A stretch of DNA of 64,000 nucleotides from Anomaloglossus baeobatrachus (Eukaryota > Chordata > Amphibia > Anura > Aromobatidae): positions 447,291,786-447,355,785 of the forward strand of contig NC_134354.1 in NCBI RefSeq assembly GCF_048569485.1. Reading direction: 5' to 3'. The position numbers and the translations under genes are program-made. Position 1 is the stretch's first letter; each line of letters opens with the position of its first letter. Of the stretch, positions 45,692 through 56,037 are shown piece by piece. The notes beneath the pieces were generated by a model, which was given only the letters and a program-made list of their open reading frames with translations, was not told the origin of the DNA and did not search any database.

Positions 45692-47133
45692 TTGCACCAG
45701 AGCATCAGCGCTTCCTGCGTTTCGCCATAGGGGACGAACACCTTCAGTTCGTGGCACTGCCTTTCGGCCTGGCAGCAGCCCCACGGGTCTTCACCAAGGT
45801 CATGGCAACAGTGGTGGCAATCCTACACTCTCAGGGACACTCGGTGATCCCTTACTTAGACGATCTACTTGTCAAGGCACCCTCTCAAGGGGCATGCCAA
45901 CACAGCCTGAACATTGCTCTGGAAACTCTCCAGAGTTTCGGGTGGATCATCAATTTTCAAAAGTCAAATCTGACACCGGCCCAATCACTGACATATCTTG
46001 GCATAGAGTTTCATACTCTCTCAGCGATAGTGAAGCTTCCGCTGAACAAACAGCGTTCACTACAGACAGGGGTGCAATCTCTCCTTCAAGGTCAGTCACA
46101 CGCCCTGAGGCGCCTCATGCACTTCCTAGGGAAGATGGTGGCAGCAATGGAGGCAGTTCCTTTTGCGCAGTTTCATCTGCGCCCACTTCAATGGGACATT
46201 CTCCGCAAATGGGACAGGAAGTCGACGTCCCTCGACAGGAACGTCTCCCTTTCTCGGGCAGCCAAAGCTTCCCTTCAGTGGTGGCTTCTCCCCACTTCTC
46301 TGTCGAAGGGGAAATCCTTCCTGCCCCCATCCTGGGCGGTGGTCACGACGGACGCGAGCCTGTCAGGGTGGGGAGCGATCTTTCTCCACCACAGGGCTCA
46401 GGGTACTTGGACTCGGACAGAGTCCTCCCTTCAGATCAATGTTCTGGAGATAAGGGCAGTGTATCTTGCCCTAAAGGCGTTCCAGCCGTGGCTGGAAGGC
46501 AAACAGATCCGAATTCAGTCGGACAACTCCACAGCGGTGGCATACATCAACCACCAAGGCGGGACACGCAGTCGGCAAGCCTTCCAGGAAGTCCGGCGGA
46601 TTCTGCTGTGGGTGGAAGCCACAGCCTCCACCATTTCCGCAGTTCACATCCCGGGCGTAGAAAACTGGGAAGCAGACTTTCTCAGTCGCCAGGGCATGGA
46701 CGCAGGGAAATGGTCCCTTCACCCGGACGTGTTTCAGGAGATCTGTTGCCGCTGGGGCATGCCGGACGTTGACCTAATGGCGTCCCGGCACAACAACAAG
46801 GCCCCGACATTCATGGCACGGTCTCAAGATCACAGAGCTCTGGCGGCAGACGCCTTAGTTCAGGATTGGTCGCAGTTTCAACTCCCTTATGTGTTTCCTC
46901 CTCTGGCACTGTTGCCCAGAGTGTTACGCAAGATCAGGGCCGACTGCCGCCGCGCCATCCTCGTCGCTCCAGACTGGCCGAGGAGGTCGTGGTACCCGGA
47001 TCTGTGGCATCTCACGGTCGGCCAACCGTGGGCACTACCAGACCGACCAGACTTGCTGTCTCAAGGGCCGTTTTTCCATCTGAATTCTGCGGCCCTCAAC
47101 CTGACTGTGTGGCCATTGAGTCCTGGATCCTAG
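45601..47133 (+). CDS. DIRS reverse transcriptase / RNase H / methyltransferase-like ORF
   Basis: The translation shows, in order, GDFLASIDIKDAYLHV (RT motif A), LPFGLAAAPRVFTKVMA (motif B), VIPYLDDLL (motif C, YLDD), then TTDASLSGWGAIF and IQSDNSTAVAYINHQGG (RNase H). LMASRHNNKAPTF to ILVAPDWPRRSWYPDL follows, the DNA methyltransferase-like domain that DIRS elements carry after RNase H. The role is cDNA synthesis for the element's own transposition. The frame overlaps ORF1 upstream and the recombinase ORF downstream, a family trait; the true translation start is not certain. Confidence 0.88.
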   Translation: MESLRSVIASMSQGDFLASIDIKDAYLHVLIAPEHQRFLRFAIGDEHLQFVALPFGLAAAPRVFTKVMATVVAILHSQGHSVIPYLDDLLVKAPSQGACQHSLNIALETLQSFGWIINFQKSNLTPAQSLTYLGIEFHTLSAIVKLPLNKQRSLQTGVQSLLQGQSHALRRLMHFLGKMVAAMEAVPFAQFHLRPLQWDILRKWDRKSTSLDRNVSLSRAAKASLQWWLLPTSLSKGKSFLPPSWAVVTTDASLSGWGAIFLHHRAQGTWTRTESSLQINVLEIRAVYLALKAFQPWLEGKQIRIQSDNSTAVAYINHQGGTRSRQAFQEVRRILLWVEATASTISAVHIPGVENWEADFLSRQGMDAGKWSLHPDVFQEICCRWGMPDVDLMASRHNNKAPTFMARSQDHRALAADALVQDWSQFQLPYVFPPLALLPRVLRKIRADCRRAILVAPDWPRRSWYPDLWHLTVGQPWALPDRPDLLSQGPFFHLNSAALNLTVWPLSPGS

Positions 47134-48074
47134 CGTCTTCAGGATTATCTCAAGAGGTCATTGCCACTATGAGACAGGCTAGGAAACCAGCGTCCGCCAA
47201 GATCTACCACAGGACGTGGAAAATATTCCTGTCGTGGTGCTCTGCTCAGGGTTTTTCTCCCTGGCCATTTACCTTGCCCACTTTTCTGTCCTTCCTTCAA
47301 TCCGTATTGGAAAAGGGTTTGTCACTCGGCTCCCTTAAGGGACAAGTCTCTGCGCTCTCTGTGTTTTTTCAGAAGCGCCTAGCCAGACTTCCACAGGTAC
47401 GCACGTTCCTGCAGGGGGTTTGTCACATCATCCCTCCTTACAAGCGTCCGTTAGAACCCTGGGATCTGAACAGGGTGCTGATGGTTCTTCAGAAACCACC
47501 GTTCGAGCCAATGAGGGATATTTCTCTCGCACGCCTTTCGCAGAAAGTGGTTTTCCTAGTAGCAGTCACTTCACTTCGGAGAGTGTCTGAGCTAGCAGCG
47601 TTGTCGTGCAAAGCCCCTTTCCTGGTGTTTCACCAGGACAAGGTGGTTCTGCGTCCGGTTCCGGAATTTCTCCCTAAGGTGGTATCCCCCTTTCATCTCA
47701 ATCAGGATATCTCCTTACCCTCTTTTTGTCCTCATCCAGTTCACCAATGTGAAAAGGATTTGCACTTGTTAGATCTGGTGAGAGCACTCAGATTCTACAT
47801 TTCTCGTACGGCGCCCATGCGCCGCTCGGATGCACTCTTTGTCCTTGTCGCTGGCCAGCGTAAAGGGACACAAGCTTCCAAATCAACCCTGGCTCGGTGG
47901 ATCAAGGAACCAATTCTCGAAGCTTATCGTTCCTCGGGGCTTCCGGTTCCCTCAGGGCTGAAGGCCCATTCTACCAGGGCCGTGGGAGCGTCCTGGGCCT
48001 TGCGGCACCAGGCTACGGCTCAGCAGGTGTGTCAGGCAGCATACCTATGCTTCGGCAGATGCCAGCCTAGGTAG
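46866..48074 (+). CDS. DIRS tyrosine recombinase ORF
   Basis: A 402-codon frame overlapping the RT ORF. The part after about 47100 resembles DIRS tyrosine recombinases: an N-terminal core-binding-like segment (KIYHRTWKIFLSWCSAQG), TSLRRVSELAALS with the catalytic-type Arg context, and GLKAHSTRAVGASWAL with the H-x-x-R type box. This enzyme integrates a circular cDNA, replacing the DDE integrase of LTR elements. The N-terminal portion inside the RT ORF is probably not all translated. Confidence 0.82.
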   Translation: MVAVSTPLCVSSSGTVAQSVTQDQGRLPPRHPRRSRLAEEVVVPGSVASHGRPTVGTTRPTRLAVSRAVFPSEFCGPQPDCVAIESWILASSGLSQEVIATMRQARKPASAKIYHRTWKIFLSWCSAQGFSPWPFTLPTFLSFLQSVLEKGLSLGSLKGQVSALSVFFQKRLARLPQVRTFLQGVCHIIPPYKRPLEPWDLNRVLMVLQKPPFEPMRDISLARLSQKVVFLVAVTSLRRVSELAALSCKAPFLVFHQDKVVLRPVPEFLPKVVSPFHLNQDISLPSFCPHPVHQCEKDLHLLDLVRALRFYISRTAPMRRSDALFVLVAGQRKGTQASKSTLARWIKEPILEAYRSSGLPVPSGLKAHSTRAVGASWALRHQATAQQVCQAAYLCFGRCQPR

Positions 48075-48171
48075 GCGAGTCCTTCAGGCGGCGGTTGCCC
48101 ACCTGTAGGACGGAGCCGTTACGGCTCTATTATGAGGTATTATTTACCCACCCAGGGACTGCTTTTGGACG

Positions 48172-48290
48172 TCCCAATTGTCTGGGTCTCCCAATGGAGC
48201 GACAAAGAAGAAGGGAATTTTGTTTACTTACCGTAAATTCCTTTTCTTCTAGCTCCAATTGGGAGACCCAGCACCCGCCCCTGTTTTTTG
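48172..48290 (+). repeat. DIRS internal complementary region
   Basis: The first part (CCAATTGTCTGGGTCTCCCA then ATGGAGCGACAAAGAA) is the reverse complement of the left terminus. The second part (GGAATTTTGTTTACTTACCG, then CTTCTAGCTCCAATTGGGAG) is the reverse complement of the right terminus. It thus holds a template joining the two ends, which in DIRS elements is thought to guide formation of the circular DNA intermediate. It starts about 100 bp after the recombinase ORF. Confidence 0.9.
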
Positions 48291-48397
48291 TGTACACATG
48301 TTGTTCATGTTCAATGGTTTCAGTTCTCCGATATTCCTTCGGATTGAATTTACTTTAAACCAATTTATAATTTTTTCCTCCTTCTTGCTTTTGCACC

Positions 48398-48574
48398 AAA
48401 ACTGAGGAGCCCGTGAGGCACGGGGGTGTATAGGCAGAAGGGGAGGGGCTTTACACTTTTAGTGTAATACTTTGTGTGGCCTCCGGAGGCATAGCTATAC
48501 ACCCAATTGTCTGGGTCTCCCAATTGGAGCTAGAAGAAAAGGAATTTACGGTAAGTAAACAAAATTCCCTTCTT
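48398..48574 (+). repeat. DIRS right inverted terminal repeat
   Basis: Inverted copy of 43005-43147, extended outward by GGAGCTAGAAGAAAAGGAAT and TTACGGTAAGTAAACAAAAT. That extension is not at the left end but is found inverted in the internal complementary region. Asymmetric ends of this kind are normal for DIRS. Confidence 0.9.
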
Positions 48575-48972
48575 TATAAAAAAAAGAAAAAAAGCATTTA
48601 TTAGTATGATAGTAGTAAAACCTAACAAAAAAACTATAGAAATCTGGCATCACTGTAATCATGCTGCCTTAAAAGGTAGTAATAAAGTAAATTGTTCAAC
48701 TGCTGTTGATTTGTTTTATACTGCCTCCCAAAGATCGCAGTAAGGTGCAGCTCACATTTATCCTGCGCTCTACTCTGATTACGTGTAAATCTCTGAAAAA
48801 CATGATAAAATTCCCAATGGAAAATTCATGTTAATGAGGCACTTTGAACTCCCATCTGACCTGTGATCCAGAAGTGTCCATCTTTTTACTTGTGTTTTTA
48901 GATGTGCACAAAAGTACGGTCAGCAAGAGTTTTGTGCACACCAATTAACAGAGGCCAGACGGCGTGTAGAGT
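48575..48972. other. A-rich right flank of DIRS, no gene
   Basis: Continues the repeat unit interrupted by DIRS (AACTATAGAAATCTGGCATC, comparable to 42260-42290), then unassigned DNA with chance frames only. Confidence 0.5.
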
Positions 48973-48975
48973 AAA

Positions 48976-49532
48976 GCGGGCTTTACACGTAACCACATCG
49001 CTAACGAGATGTTGTTGGGGTCACGAAATTCGTGACGCACATCCGGCCTCGTTAGCGCGGGAAACGCATGAACGACCGTTAACGATCAAAATTACTTACC
49101 AAATCGTTGATCGTTGTCCGGTTGTTCTAATTCCGATTATCATTGCTGTTGCAGGACGCAAGTTGTTCATCATTCCTGCGGCACCACACATCGCTATGTG
49201 TGACACCGCAGGAACGAGGAACATCATCGTACCTGCGTCCGCCTGCAATGAGGAAGGAAGGAGGTGGGCGGGATGTTACGCCTGCTCATCTCCGCCCCTC
49301 TACTTCTATTGGGTGGCCGCTTAGTGACGCAGCTGTGATGCCGAACGAACCTCCCCTTAGAAAGGAGGCAGTTCGCCGGCCACAGTGGCGTCGCTAGGCA
49401 GGTAAGTCCGTGTCACGGGGACTAACGATGTTGTGCGCCACAGGCAGCGATTTGCCCGTGACGCACAACCGTCGGGGGCGGGTGCTTTCACCAGCAACAT
49501 CGCTAGCGATGTTGCTGTGTGTAAAGCCCGCT
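48976..49532. mobile_element. Harbinger-like TIR element (AGCGGGCTTTACAC family)
   Basis: A 557-bp element whose ends are AGCGGGCTTTACACGTAACC and (inverted) AGCGGGCTTTACACACAGCA, flanked by TAA on both sides (48973-48975 and 49533-49535). The interior is GC-rich and foldback-like (ATCGCTAACGAGATGTTG, CATCGCTAGCGATGTTG; AACATCATCGTACC). The same TIR family forms 55136-55696. No transposase is present. Confidence 0.8.
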
Positions 49533-49535
49533 TAA

Positions 49536-49927
49536 GGCTATGTGCGCACGTTGCGTACTGCCGTGACAAATATTCTGTAGCAATCTGACAGCACATATGC
49601 GCTTCAAATCACTGCAGAAACACTGCGTAATGGATGCAGTGTTTCTGCAGAATAAATGCCGATTTCATACGCTCTGGATGCTGCCTCTCCCATAGACAGA
49701 GTGGGGGCTGCATCCAAAGCGCACGGAATAAGTGACGTGCTGCTTTTTTGAGCGCAGCGATTTGGATCAAAATTTCAGCATGCAAATCGCTGTGCTCCAA
49801 AATGCAACGTGCAGATGGATTATGCAAAATCTCATAGATTGTGCTGGGGACACAGGACGCATGCATGTACGCTGCAGTGCAATACGCAGCATAAACGCAT
49901 GAAATTATGAAACGTGCGCACATAGCC
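49536..49927. mobile_element. Foldback MITE, GGCTATGTGCGCAC family
   Basis: Ends GGCTATGTGCGCACGTTGCG and (inverted) GGCTATGTGCGCACGTTTCA. It abuts the previous element: the TAA between them serves as flank for both. Interior CGCTCTGGATGCTGCCTCTC and TGCATCCAAAGCGCACGG are inverted partners. 392 bp, non-autonomous. Confidence 0.8.
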
Positions 49928-50093
49928 TTACTCTGCTGCCTCATTTATAGTGAATGGATCCACCTGAACCACGTCTTTTGGAGACGTAAATGAAAATCCT
50001 AATGTAAGTGCCCAGCCTAGTGCACAACAATAGATGAGTCCCCATTCAGGTTTGTCATCTGTTAATGGAAATGTAGGGGCTTCCACATTACTG
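49928..50093. other. Short spacer between foldback elements
   Basis: No feature seen. It may be the left continuation of the older repeat block later seen at 50886-51012 and 51340-51633. Confidence 0.4.
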
Positions 50094-50096
50094 TTA

Positions 50097-50472
50097 GGCT
50101 ATGACCGCACTTTGCGTCGTCCTAGATGCATTTCTAAACGCATGTTTTGGGCTTAATTGATTTAGCCAAAGTTGCCTTTTTCAGAAATTTAGCTCTAAAA
50201 ACGCATGCGTATTTACCGCGTTTTAGATGCGTTTTCAGCACTTTTTACCTGCTTTTTCACCTGTGTTTTGACAGATGCGTTTTGACCATCAAGACACTGC
50301 TAAATAAAGTTTAATCAGTCAAACACAATGAAAAAAGAGAAAAAAAAGCTAAACATACATATTTATGGAATTAATAAAGAAAATAGTTATATGTCATGAA
50401 ATTATAGCAGTTTTATAATATTTATTGTTAAAATAGCAATAAAATCATAATTTTCTATAATTTCATTGTTGG

Positions 50473-50516
<44 letters not shown>

Positions 50517-50882
50517 GGGACATATTAATCCATTATTTTAATGTCAGAAAAGCATGCGTTTTTGAAGTTAAAAACGCAGTGTTTCTGCACTTAAAAAGCA
50601 TGTAAAACGCTGGCATTTTGATGGTTGTTGCTTTTTGATACTTCTCATTGACTTCAATGTTAGCAAAAGGCTGCAGAAATGGCAAAAACAATTGACATGC
50701 TGCTTCTTTGAACGCATGGTTTTTGCCACAAATTCTGTAAATTAAATGCAGCGTTTTAAAACGCAAAGTGCGGACAGGAAATCTTCATTTTCCATAGACT
50801 ATCATGGAAAATCAAAACGCATGCCTTTTGGCATGAAAACGCTGCTGAAACGCAGGTGAAAACGCAAAGTGCGGTCATAGCC
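50097..50882. mobile_element. Foldback MITE, GGCTATGACCGCAC family
   Basis: A 786-bp element with near-perfect ends GGCTATGACCGCACTTTGCG (both sides inverted), flanked by exact TTA (50094-50096 and 50883-50885). Both halves are rich in AAACGCA/TGCGTTTT motifs, so most of the element can fold on itself. The centre holds a GT microsatellite. Confidence 0.85.
50474..50513. repeat. (TG)n microsatellite
   Basis: An uninterrupted run of about 19-20 TG dinucleotides inside the foldback element. Likely polymorphic. Confidence 0.97.
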
Positions 50883-51015
50883 TTAGCACAATTCTCTGGA
50901 AAAGTGTTATGACTTTCCCACCCCAAAAAAAAAAAAAAAAAGAAATCCAGCAAAATCTGCGCTCCCAAATCTCCCCCTGCCTTCTGAGCACCACAATATA
51001 GCTAATCCACAGTAA

Positions 51016-51339
51016 GGCTATGTGCGCACGCTGTATTTTTGCCGCGTTTTTTGGGTGCAGTTTTGGTCTCTAAAATTGCATGAATTTCCTTCCCCAGCAA
51101 AGTCTATGAGATTTTATTTCTGCTGTCTGCGCAGTGCAGTTTTTTTGTTTTTTAATTTTTTTTTGCTGCGTCTTTGTGGTGACCAGAAAGATGCAGCATG
51201 TCAAGTCTTTTCTCGTTTTTCAGTGCGTTTTTCACCCATTGAATGCATTGGACAAAACAGCATGCGTTTATGTGCTTTTTGGGGGGTCAAAAACGCTGCA
51301 TCTTTATGGTCAGAAAAAACGCACTGTGCGCACATAGCC
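51016..51339. mobile_element. Foldback MITE, GGCTATGTGCGCAC family
   Basis: A 324-bp element with ends GGCTATGTGCGCACGCTGTA and (inverted) GGCTATGTGCGCACAGTGCG, flanked by TAA at the left and TGA at the right (one change). The interior has inverted GCATGAATTTCC/CTGCGTC-type and TGCATTTTAGAG-like segments. No coding sequence. Confidence 0.75.
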
Positions 51340-51635
51340 TGAATATCCAAATGTTTGGCATTCTTGTAGTGAGGAGAGCCCCCTTAATGTAAGGGTGTGT
51401 GTGTGTCTCTAGAAGCACGAGCTGTGCACAATGTACGGACACTATAATGTACTGGGTACTGCAAGGGCTTATTTGCAATTCTTAATTTTGCAACACTTAC
51501 AGCGTTTGACTCCATGGGTGTATTCCAGAGACAGATTTGACACTACCTCTCTTCTGGTTATTTATCTACAGTTGTTACTTCCAAAATGTTCTCACTTGAG
51601 GGGGGTTTCTGTTGTTCTGTACTTAATGGCACTAA

Positions 51636-52311
51636 GGCTATGTGCCCACGGGGAAAGTGTCCTGCGGATATATCCGCACGACATTCCGCAGGTGCTCCCA
51701 GGAAACAGCACCACAACTTTTGTCTGTTTCCATGCTGCGGAATGTCGTGCAGATAAGCTGCGGGCATTCTGCATTGAGGATACAGTGCCATGGCTTTGGC
51801 ACTGCATCCTCAATGCAGAACAAGTGCTGCCGTGATCGGGGAAGTTTATACTTACCTCCATCATGCAGCACCTCGCTTTCCGGCGGCCGGGTCACTGTCA
51901 GGCAGCGTCTGGTTTCACTGTGCTGGAGGTGGGCGGGCCTGAACTAGCTCCACTGTCACATGACCGGAGCTCATGCAGGCTCCGCCCACCTCTTCCTTCC
52001 TGTACCTGGCTGGATCCACCGCGCTGCTGTACACCGGACGGAGAAGTGACTCGGGTCTCTATCAAGGCAGGTAAGTATATGGGACCCTGCGGAGAAATCC
52101 GCTACAATAATTGACATGCTGCAGATTTTTCCGCACAAAAATCCGCACGATTTCCGCTGCAGAAAAATCCGCAGCGTGGGCACAGCATTTCCCAAATGCC
52201 ATAGAAATGGCTGGGGAGTAGCTGTGCTGCAGATTTTCGGAAAATCCGCGGCTTTTCCGCGAGAAATCCGCGGCAAAATCCGCGCATTTTCCACAGCGTG
52301 GGCACATAGCC
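51636..52311. mobile_element. Foldback MITE nested in the TTAA-type element
   Basis: A 676-bp element with ends GGCTATGTGCCCACGGGGAA and (inverted) GGCTATGTGCCCACGCTGTG, at a TAA/TTA site. It splits one 390-bp module: TTCCAAAATGTTCTCACTTG lies left and TCAAATGGCGCTCCTTCC right of it. Interior motifs ATCCGCACGA, AAATCCGCGG and CATGCTGCGGAATGTCGTGC are repeated and inverted. Confidence 0.8.
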
Positions 52312-52369
52312 TTAGAGGTTCTGCAAATGGAGTCCTCAAACTCTGCTAGGAAACTCTGTGCTCCAAAAA

Positions 52370-54120
52370 TCAAATGGCGCTCCTTCCCTCCTGAGCCCTG
52401 CCCTGAGGCCAAACAGTACTGTACAGTCACATGTGGTTTATTGCCACATTCAGAAGATATTGTATAACACATTATGGGGCCTTTTTTTTTTATCTGTTCC
52501 CCTTGCAAAAATGGAAAATCTGTGGTTAAAACAACATTTTAGTGGTAAACATATAATTATTTTTACTTCACCGTCCAAAAGTATATCATTTTATGACACC
52601 CCTGTGGTGTCAATATGCTCACTGCACCCCTAGATGAATTTATTGAGGAGGGTACTTTGTAAAATGGGGTAACTTATGGAGGTCTGCTTTTCTGGCATGG
52701 TAGGAGCTCTGCCAATGTGACATGTCACCCCCAAACCATTCCAACTAAATCTGAACTCCAATATGGCGCTCTTTCCCTTTTGAGCTTTACACTACAAAGT
52801 TAATTTTTTAGCACATATGGGGTATTGATAAACGTAAGAGAAATTTTGTAACAAATTCTATAGTCCATTTTCTCCTATTACCCTTTTTGAAAATTAAAAC
52901 TTTGGGACCAAAGCAACATTTTAGTGGAAAAAAATGTTCAATTTTTATTTTCACAGCCTATGTTACACAATTCCGTGAATCACCTGAGGGTTAAAATTGC
53001 TCACTACCCCCAAGATGAATTCCTTCAGAAGTGTAAGTTCCAGAATGAGTTCACTTATAGGGATTTCTGCTGTTTTGGCATGTCAGTGGATCTTCAAATG
53101 TGACATGGCATCTTTTCTAGCCAAAATAGCGCTTCTTCCCTTCTGAGCCCAGCAGCATGCCCAAACACTAGATTTCCACCACATATGGGGTATCGGTGTT
53201 TTTCGGAGAAATTGCACCACCATAAATTGTATGGTGAATTTTCTTCTGTCACCCTTGTGAAAATACAAAATTTGGGGTCTAAACTAAATTTTTTGTGGGA
53301 AAATGCAATTTTATGTTATTTTCATGGCTCGACGTTATAAATTTCTGTGATGCACCTGGGGGTTCAAGGAGCTTTCCACACATCTAGATAAATTCCTTGA
53401 AGAGGTCTAGTTTCCAAAATGGGGTTGTGTTTTTTTTTCACTGTTTAGGCACAACAGGGGCTCTCCAAATGCGATATGGCGTCCGCTAACTATTTCAGCC
53501 TGTTTTACATTCCAAAAGTCAAATGGTGTTCCTTCTATTCCTAGCCCTGCTGTGTGCCCAAATACTAGTTTTCCACCATATATGGGATATCGCTGTACTC
53601 AGGAGACATTGAACATCAAAATATATGGTGCATTTTTTCCTATTACCCATGTGTAAATAAAAAAATTTGGAGCTAAAATAATGTTTTTGTGGGAAATTTT
53701 TTGATTGTTACTGCTCAACTTTATAAAATTCTGTGAAGCACCTATGGGTTCAAGGTGCTCACCAAACATCTAGATAAATTCCTTGATAGGTTTAGTTTCC
53801 AAAATGGAGTGACTTGTGGGGGTTTGCACAATTTAGGCACATCAGGGGCTTTGCAAACGGGACATGGTGTGAATTATCTATTCTAGCCCATTTTTTTGCA
53901 CTCAAATTCATATAGCGTTCCTTCCCTTTCAAGCCCTGCCGTTCACTCAAATAGTAGTTTTCCACCACATATGGGGTATCGGCACACTCCGGAGAAATTG
54001 CACAACAAATTGGATGGTGCATTTTCTACTGTTAACCTTGTGAAAATGCAAAATTAGGGCTAAAGTAACATTTTTGTGGGAAAAAGTACAATATTTTTTT
54101 TCCTTCCACATTGATTTAGT
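52370..54120. repeat. Tandem ~390-bp modules (five copies, diverged)
   Basis: The landmark GGCGCTCCTTCCCT (variants) occurs near 52375, 52764, 53126, 53521 and 53911, that is every 360-395 bp. Each is followed by CACATATGGGGTAT, TTGTGAAAAT, TTTAGTGGGAAAA-like and GATAAATTCCTTGA blocks. Copies differ by many substitutions and small indels, so the tandem is old. Inverse-oriented counterparts lie at 58600-60050. Confidence 0.85.
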
Positions 54121-54660
54121 TTCTGTGAAGCACGTGAAGTGTTCTTGAATGTAGTTTTGAGCAGTTTTAAGGGTTCAGGTTTTAGAATAGTGTCACATTT
54201 GGGTATTTTCTGTGACATAAGCCTCTCAAAGTTACTTTTAATGTGGTTCCTAAAAAAATTGTCTTGTTAGAACAATGAAAAATTGCTGATAAACTTTTAA
54301 CCCTTCTAACTTCCTAACAAAAAAAATTGTTTCAAAAATTGTGCTGATGTAAAGTAACATGTGGAAAATGTTATTTATTAACTATTTTGTGTGACATAAC
54401 TCTCTGGTTTAAGGGCATAAACGTTAAAAGTTTGAAAACTTTGCAAATTTCTGATATTTTCAAAAATAAACACAAATAATATCATCCTAAATTTACCACT
54501 ACTATGAAGTACAATATTTCACGAAAAAAAAACATTCTCAGAATGACTGAGATCTGTGGAAGCTTTCCATAGTTATTACTACATAAAGTGACACTGGTCA
54601 GAATTGAAAAAATTTACCTGATCAGGAAGGTGAAAACAGTCTTGGGGGTGAAAGGGTTAA

Positions 54661-55727
54661 AGGGAATCTGTCAGTAGGATCAACCCTCCTAAGCCCTCAA
54701 TGAGTATGCAGGTCATAGGAGGCTGAATAAAATGATACCTTGATATCTGTGATCCGATATTTTATTCCATAGAAAGAACACATTGTTCTTTATATGTAAA
54801 AGAACTGTTAAGATCTATGGGCAGGACATAGATCCCCCTAGAATCTGCCTCCGGAGCTTAATTTAAATGAAAGGGGGTATTACTAGTGTGAGATATATAG
54901 ATCAGGAGAGCAGACTGTCAGTCATTACAAGTCTCACACTAGTAATACTCCATTTCATTTAAAATATTCTCTGGAGACAGATTCTCATGCTGATCAGTGT
55001 CCTGCCCATAGTCCTGAACATATCATTTAAAAATAAGGAAAATGTGGATTTTTCTGGAAGAAAGCATTGAATCACAGATAGCAAGGTATCATTTTATTCA
55101 GGTTTCTCTGACCTACATGCTCATATAGATGGCTAAAGGCCGCTTTACACACTGCGATATCGGTACCGATATCGCCATCGTGTGTACCCGCCCCCAACGG
55201 TTGTGCGACACGGGCAAATCTCTGCCCGTGTCACACTACTTACTTTCCCTGCGACGTCACTGTGACCGGCGAACCGCCTCCTTTCTAAGAGGGCGGTTCG
55301 TTCAGCGTCACAGCGACGTCACAGCAGCGTCACTGAACCGCCGCCCAATAGAAACGGAGTGGCGGAGATGAGCGGGACGAACATCCCACCCACCTTCCTT
55401 CCTTCCACATTGTGGTCGGGAGGCAGGTAAGGTGAGGTTCCTCGTTCCTGCGGTGTCACACGGAGCGATGTGTGCTGCTGCAGGAACGAGGAACAACTTC
55501 GTTACTGCTTCAGTAACGATATTTGAGAATGGACCCCCATGTCGCCGATGAGCGATTTTGCATGTTTTTGCGACGATGCAAAATTGCTCATAGGTGTCAC
55601 ACGCAACGGCATCGCTACAGCGGCCGGATGTGCGTCACAAAATCCGTGACCCCAACGAGATCGCTGTAGCGATCTCGTAGCGTGTAAAGCCCGCTTTAGG
55701 AGGGCTGGTCCTACTGACAGATTCCCT
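54661..55727. mobile_element. T2/Kolobok-like TTAA element
   Basis: Inverted ends AGGGAATCTGTCAGTAGGAT (left) and AGGGAATCTGTCAGTAGGAC (right, inverted), about 30 of 32 bases matching, flanked by TTAA on both sides (54657-54660 and 55728-55731). The flank plus end reads TTAAAGGGA, which fits the TTAAAGGRR consensus of the T2 MITE family of Xenopus, later linked to Kolobok. Its left TTAA is also the right TTAA of the preceding element. Interior ATTACTAGTGTGAGA and TCTCACACTAGTAATAC are inverted partners. No transposase. Confidence 0.8.
55136..55696. mobile_element. Harbinger-like TIR element nested in the T2-like element
   Basis: Ends AAGGCCGCTTTACACACTGC and (inverted) AAGCGGGCTTTACACGCTAC, in a TA context, close to the right TIR of its host. 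The GC-rich interior (GTGTCACAC, CGCTGTAGCGATCTCG) resembles 48976-49532, so both belong to one family. 561 bp. Confidence 0.75.
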
Positions 55728-56037
55728 TTAATGCAGTGTCTGTAGGAGGTAAGTTTTCACCATGCACGTTGCGTATTTTCCCGCGTTTACGCAGCAGCGT
55801 AAATGCATGCGTTCTACTTCCCCAGCAAAGTCTATGAGAAGTCGGCAAATTCCAAGCACACATTGCTTTTTTAAATGCAGCGTTTTGGATGTTAAATATT
55901 TGACAAAATCGATGCGTTTAAAAAAGCAGCATGTCACTTCTTTTGTGCGTTTTGGTTGCATTTAACATCCATTGAAATCAATGAGGTGTGTCAAAACGCA
56001 ACTAAAATGCGCTTGCATTGCATTTTTGAACACAGAT

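Larger units (their letters stand above)
43005..48574 (+). mobile_element. DIRS-type tyrosine-recombinase retrotransposon, looks largely whole
   Basis: A 5.57-kb element with the full DIRS plan: inverted terminal repeats, a gag-like ORF, an RT/RNase H/methyltransferase-like ORF, a tyrosine-recombinase ORF overlapping it, and an internal complementary region near the 3' end. The inverted repeats are almost identical, which suggests a young insertion. The flanks show no target duplication, as expected for recombinase-mediated integration. They join into one A-rich repeat unit comparable to 42170-42290, which gives the empty-site structure. Confidence 0.92.
51340..54656 (-). mobile_element. TTAA-type element in inverse orientation, with tandem ~390-bp modules
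   Basis: The right end GGGGGTGAAAGGG is followed by TTAA (54657-54660). Read from that end on the minus strand, the order TTTTCACCTTCCTGATCAGG, AATTCTGACCAGTGTCACTT, ATTCTGAGAATG parallels the left end of the element at 57893 (TTTTCACCTTAATGACCAGA, AATTCTGACCAGTGTCACTT, ATTCTGAGATTG). The two are therefore one family in opposite orientation. The left end cannot be placed and may lie beyond 49.9 kb, because foldback elements have entered it. No transposase found. PiggyBac-like by TTAA and end sequence; Kolobok is an alternative. Confidence 0.65.

Noticed and set aside
44075-48074. Three overlapping ORFs considered as host genes
   Set aside because: Reverse transcriptase, RNase H and recombinase motifs, inverted terminal repeats and an internal complementary region show that they are parts of a DIRS element.
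49602-49930. Possible structured ncRNA in strongly self-complementary DNA
   Set aside because: The self-complementarity is explained by the foldback architecture of a MITE with matching ends.
50886-51012. A-rich run with AAAAGAAATCC considered as a SINE tail
   Set aside because: No polymerase III promoter boxes or target duplication were found. It fits better as a scrap of the older TTAA-type block between foldback insertions.
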